From Prosthecodimorpha staleyi (GTDB taxonomy: Bacteria; Pseudomonadota; Alphaproteobacteria; Rhizobiales; Ancalomicrobiaceae): DNA of 64,000 nucleotides. Shown piece after piece: positions 62,033 to 64,000 of the stretch. The stretch is from NCBI RefSeq assembly GCF_018729455.1, contig NZ_JAHHZF010000005.1, forward strand, positions 372,001-436,000, given 5' to 3'. A program made the position numbers and the translations under genes. The notes below the pieces were generated by a model. The model was not told the DNA's origin. It searched no databases and was given only the letters and a program-made list of their open reading frames with translations. How positions within the stretch are numbered: position 1 is the first letter of the stretch; each line of letters starts with the position of its first letter.

Positions 62033-63427
62033 ATGACCGACATCGCCGATCTCACCGCCGTCGCGCTCGCCGAGGCCATCCGGACCCGCACCGTCTCGCC
62101 GGTCGAGGCGGTCGAGGCCGCGCTCGCCCGCATCGCAGCCGGGGCCGATCTCAACGCCTTCATGGCCATCCCGGCGGCGCGGGCGCGCGCCGAGGCACGA
62201 GCCGCGGAGGCGCGGCTCAAGGCCGGCGAGCCGGCCCGACCCCTCGAAGGAATTCCTTTTTCGGTCAAGGACCTGACCCTGACCGAAGGGGTCGAGACCA
62301 GCCAGGGCTCGGCGCTCTTCGCCGGCACCATCCCGCGCGCCGATGCGGTCGCGGTGGCGCGGGCGCGGGCGGCCGGCGCGATCCTGATCGGCAAGACGAC
62401 GACCCCGGAATTCGGCCACAAGCCCTTCACCGAGGGCCCGCATTTCGGCCGCACGCTCAATCCCCGGAGCCGGGCGCATACCTGCGGCGGCTCCTCCGGC
62501 GGTGCCGCCGTCGCGGTGGCGACCGGCATGGGGCCGCTGGCACTCGGCACCGACGGCGGCGGGTCGATCCGCATTCCGGCGTCCTGCTGCGGGGTGGTCG
62601 GCCTGAAGGCGACGCTCGGCGCCATCCCCAACCTGCAGGCACCCGACCTGTTCGGCGCCAATTCCTATGTCGGCCCGATGGCGCGCACCGTCGCCGACAC
62701 GCGGCTTCTGTTCGAGGCCATCGCCGGCCCGGACCGGCGCGATCCCTACGGCCAGTCAGTGCCCGGCCCCGGTCCGCGGCTCGCCGCCGGCGACCGGCCG
62801 CGCCTCGCGCTCCTGATGCGTTGCGGCAATCTCCTCGATCCCGAGGTCGAGGATGCGGTCGATGCCGCCATGCGGCGGGCCGAAGGGCTCGGCTTCGTCG
62901 TCGAGCCGATCGAGCTCGATCTTGCCGCCCTGGAACCGGCCTTCCTGGTCTTCCTGCGCTCGCTGCTGCTCGCCCGCCTCGGCCGGGCCGCCGCGGCGAC
63001 GCCCGAGAAGCTCGATCCGACGCTCCTGGCGACGATCGAGGCGGGCCGGGCCTATTCGGCCGCCGATCTCGCCGAGGCCCAGTTCGCCCGCACGGCGACG
63101 TTCGAGGCCGTGCAGTCGATCCTCGCACGCTTCGATGCCATCGCGTCGCCGACCCTGTCGGCCCCGGCGCTGCCCGTCGGTCTCGATCCGCTCGGCCGCA
63201 TCGCCATCGACGGTCGCGATGCCGGCACCATCCGCGGCGCCTGGTACCCCTACACCTACCCGTTCAACCTGACCGGCCATCCGGCCATCTCGATCCCCTG
63301 CGGCCGCTCGAAGGACAGCCTGCCGATCGGCCTGCAACTGGTCGCCGCCTGGCACCACGATCGCTACCTGCTCGACCTCGCCGCCGCGCTGGAGGAGGAC
63401 GGTGCCGGCATCTGCGCGCCGGTCTGA
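62033..63427 (+). CDS. Amidase (amidase-signature family)
   Basis: The 464-residue enzyme has the catalytic Lys79 (FSVKDLT), cis-Ser154 (CGGSSGGA) and nucleophile Ser178 (GTDGGGSIRIPAS). It is closer to general aryl/alkyl amidases than to the AtzE and AtzF enzymes elsewhere in the window. It follows the importer and deacetylase-fold hydrolase and is probably the last enzyme of the operon, releasing ammonia from an amide. Confidence 0.92.
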   Translation: MTDIADLTAVALAEAIRTRTVSPVEAVEAALARIAAGADLNAFMAIPAARARAEARAAEARLKAGEPARPLEGIPFSVKDLTLTEGVETSQGSALFAGTIPRADAVAVARARAAGAILIGKTTTPEFGHKPFTEGPHFGRTLNPRSRAHTCGGSSGGAAVAVATGMGPLALGTDGGGSIRIPASCCGVVGLKATLGAIPNLQAPDLFGANSYVGPMARTVADTRLLFEAIAGPDRRDPYGQSVPGPGPRLAAGDRPRLALLMRCGNLLDPEVEDAVDAAMRRAEGLGFVVEPIELDLAALEPAFLVFLRSLLLARLGRAAAATPEKLDPTLLATIEAGRAYSAADLAEAQFARTATFEAVQSILARFDAIASPTLSAPALPVGLDPLGRIAIDGRDAGTIRGAWYPYTYPFNLTGHPAISIPCGRSKDSLPIGLQLVAAWHHDRYLLDLAAALEEDGAGICAPV

Positions 63428-63487
63428 ACGGATCGCCGGCCTGCCGTCCGGGCGGGCTCGCGCAGCATCCCGCGGCTGGCCGGTTGG

Positions 63488-64000
63488 TCAGGGCACCAGC
63501 GCCCGCAGGGCCTGCTCGAATCCGTCGATGATCGCCGTGCGATCCCAGCGCGCCTCGGCACGGCGGCGGGCCTCGGCGGCATAGCCGGCCCAGGCGACCG
63601 GATCGTCCAGCAGGCGCTCGATCGCGCCCGCAAAGGCATGCTCGTCCTCGGGCGCGACCACGAGCCCGCAGCCCTCGACCTCGGCGGCAAGCCCGGTGCC
63701 CGGATCGGCCGTGGCGACGACGGGCCGGCCGGACGCGAGCATGTTGGTCAGCTTGGACGGCAGCACCAGATCGGCCGCGCCGGCGCGCTGCGGCAGCAGG
63801 TGCACGGTGGCGAGCCCGACCAGGTCGCCAAGCCGCTCCTTCGGCTGCAGCGGGCGAAAGACGACATTGCCGAGCCCGGCCGCCGACTGGCGCAGCGGCT
63901 CAAGGTTCGGCCCGTCGCCGCAGATGACGAAGGTCAGGTCCCGGCGATGCGCCAGCCGCCGCGCCGCGCCGACAACGATCTCGATGCCTTGCTTGTTGGC
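63488..64000 (-). CDS. WcaI-like glycosyltransferase family 4 (3' part)
   Basis: The last 170 codons of a minus-strand gene are visible, and its start is beyond 64000. NKQGIEIVVGAARRL, FVICGDGPNLEPL, VVFRPLQPKERL, VHLLPQRAGAADLVLPSKL and MLASGRPVVATADPG match the C-terminal nucleotide-sugar-binding domain of WcaI-type colanic-acid glycosyltransferases. It fits the scattered surface-polysaccharide genes (GDP-fucose synthase, UDP-xylose synthase). Confidence 0.9.
   Translation of the reverse strand, partial: ANKQGIEIVVGAARRLAHRRDLTFVICGDGPNLEPLRQSAAGLGNVVFRPLQPKERLGDLVGLATVHLLPQRAGAADLVLPSKLTNMLASGRPVVATADPGTGLAAEVEGCGLVVAPEDEHAFAGAIERLLDDPVAWAGYAAEARRRAEARWDRTAIIDGFEQALRALVP

Overview
The window is 64 kb of GC-rich bacterial chromosome with dense coding, many 4-bp start/stop overlaps and GC-rich terminators without long T tracts. 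Gene content suggests an alphaproteobacterium, probably Hyphomicrobiales (Rhizobiales): a full urtABCDE urea transporter, a Rhizobium-type biuret hydrolase, a bacterial transglutaminase-like cysteine peptidase and a rhizobial-style palindromic intergenic repeat. The order-level call is inference; no rRNA or other decisive marker is present.

Layout. 1-5.1 kb: the tail of a CO-dehydrogenase-type large subunit, a DMT transporter, a PhnN-like kinase, an OLD-family ATPase/nuclease and a phosphoribosyltransferase. 5.5-28.1 kb: a nitrogen-scavenging region. urtABCDE (+) imports urea. A long minus-strand cluster then encodes a BMP-type ABC importer, formamidase, biuret hydrolase, a second cysteine hydrolase, AtzG/AtzE/HpxZ-type proteins and a 5-formyl-THF cyclo-ligase paralogue. 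A 2OG-Fe(II) oxygenase, a GntR regulator and allophanate hydrolase flank it. Sigma-54 type -24/-12 sites (TGGCAT-N5-TTGC) precede urtA, the GntR gene and atzF, and a weaker one precedes the importer, so the region looks like one nitrogen-controlled regulon that releases ammonia from urea, biuret, allophanate, formamide and a still unidentified ureide. An island of lower GC at 11.4-13.1 kb interrupts it and carries a Trypco1-like protein coupled to a trypsin-pYEATS protein, a pairing known from predicted bacterial conflict systems.

28.2-36.4 kb: a palindromic repeat, a DUF1636 protein with a membrane partner, a GAF protein, an SDR lacking the usual YxxxK residues, a MerR regulator overlapping a VIT-VWA protein, a transglutaminase-like peptidase and a GtrA protein. 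36.4-41.5 kb: a 1559-residue protein directly downstream of a CesT-type type III secretion chaperone. This looks like an orphan giant effector with its chaperone; size, gene order and a beta-rich C-terminus recall AvrE/DspE. No secretion apparatus is in the window.

41.8-55.4 kb: small membrane proteins, a multi-PAS GGDEF/EAL protein, nucleotide-sugar enzymes (GDP-fucose synthase, UDP-glucuronate decarboxylase, AGE-family epimerase), a secreted protein and a two-subunit molybdenum hydroxylase. 54.9-63.4 kb: a divergent MarR regulator and a polyamine-type ABC importer followed by a deacetylase-fold hydrolase, two SDRs and an amidase, probably an amide or imide utilisation operon. The window ends in the 3' part of a WcaI-like glycosyltransferase.
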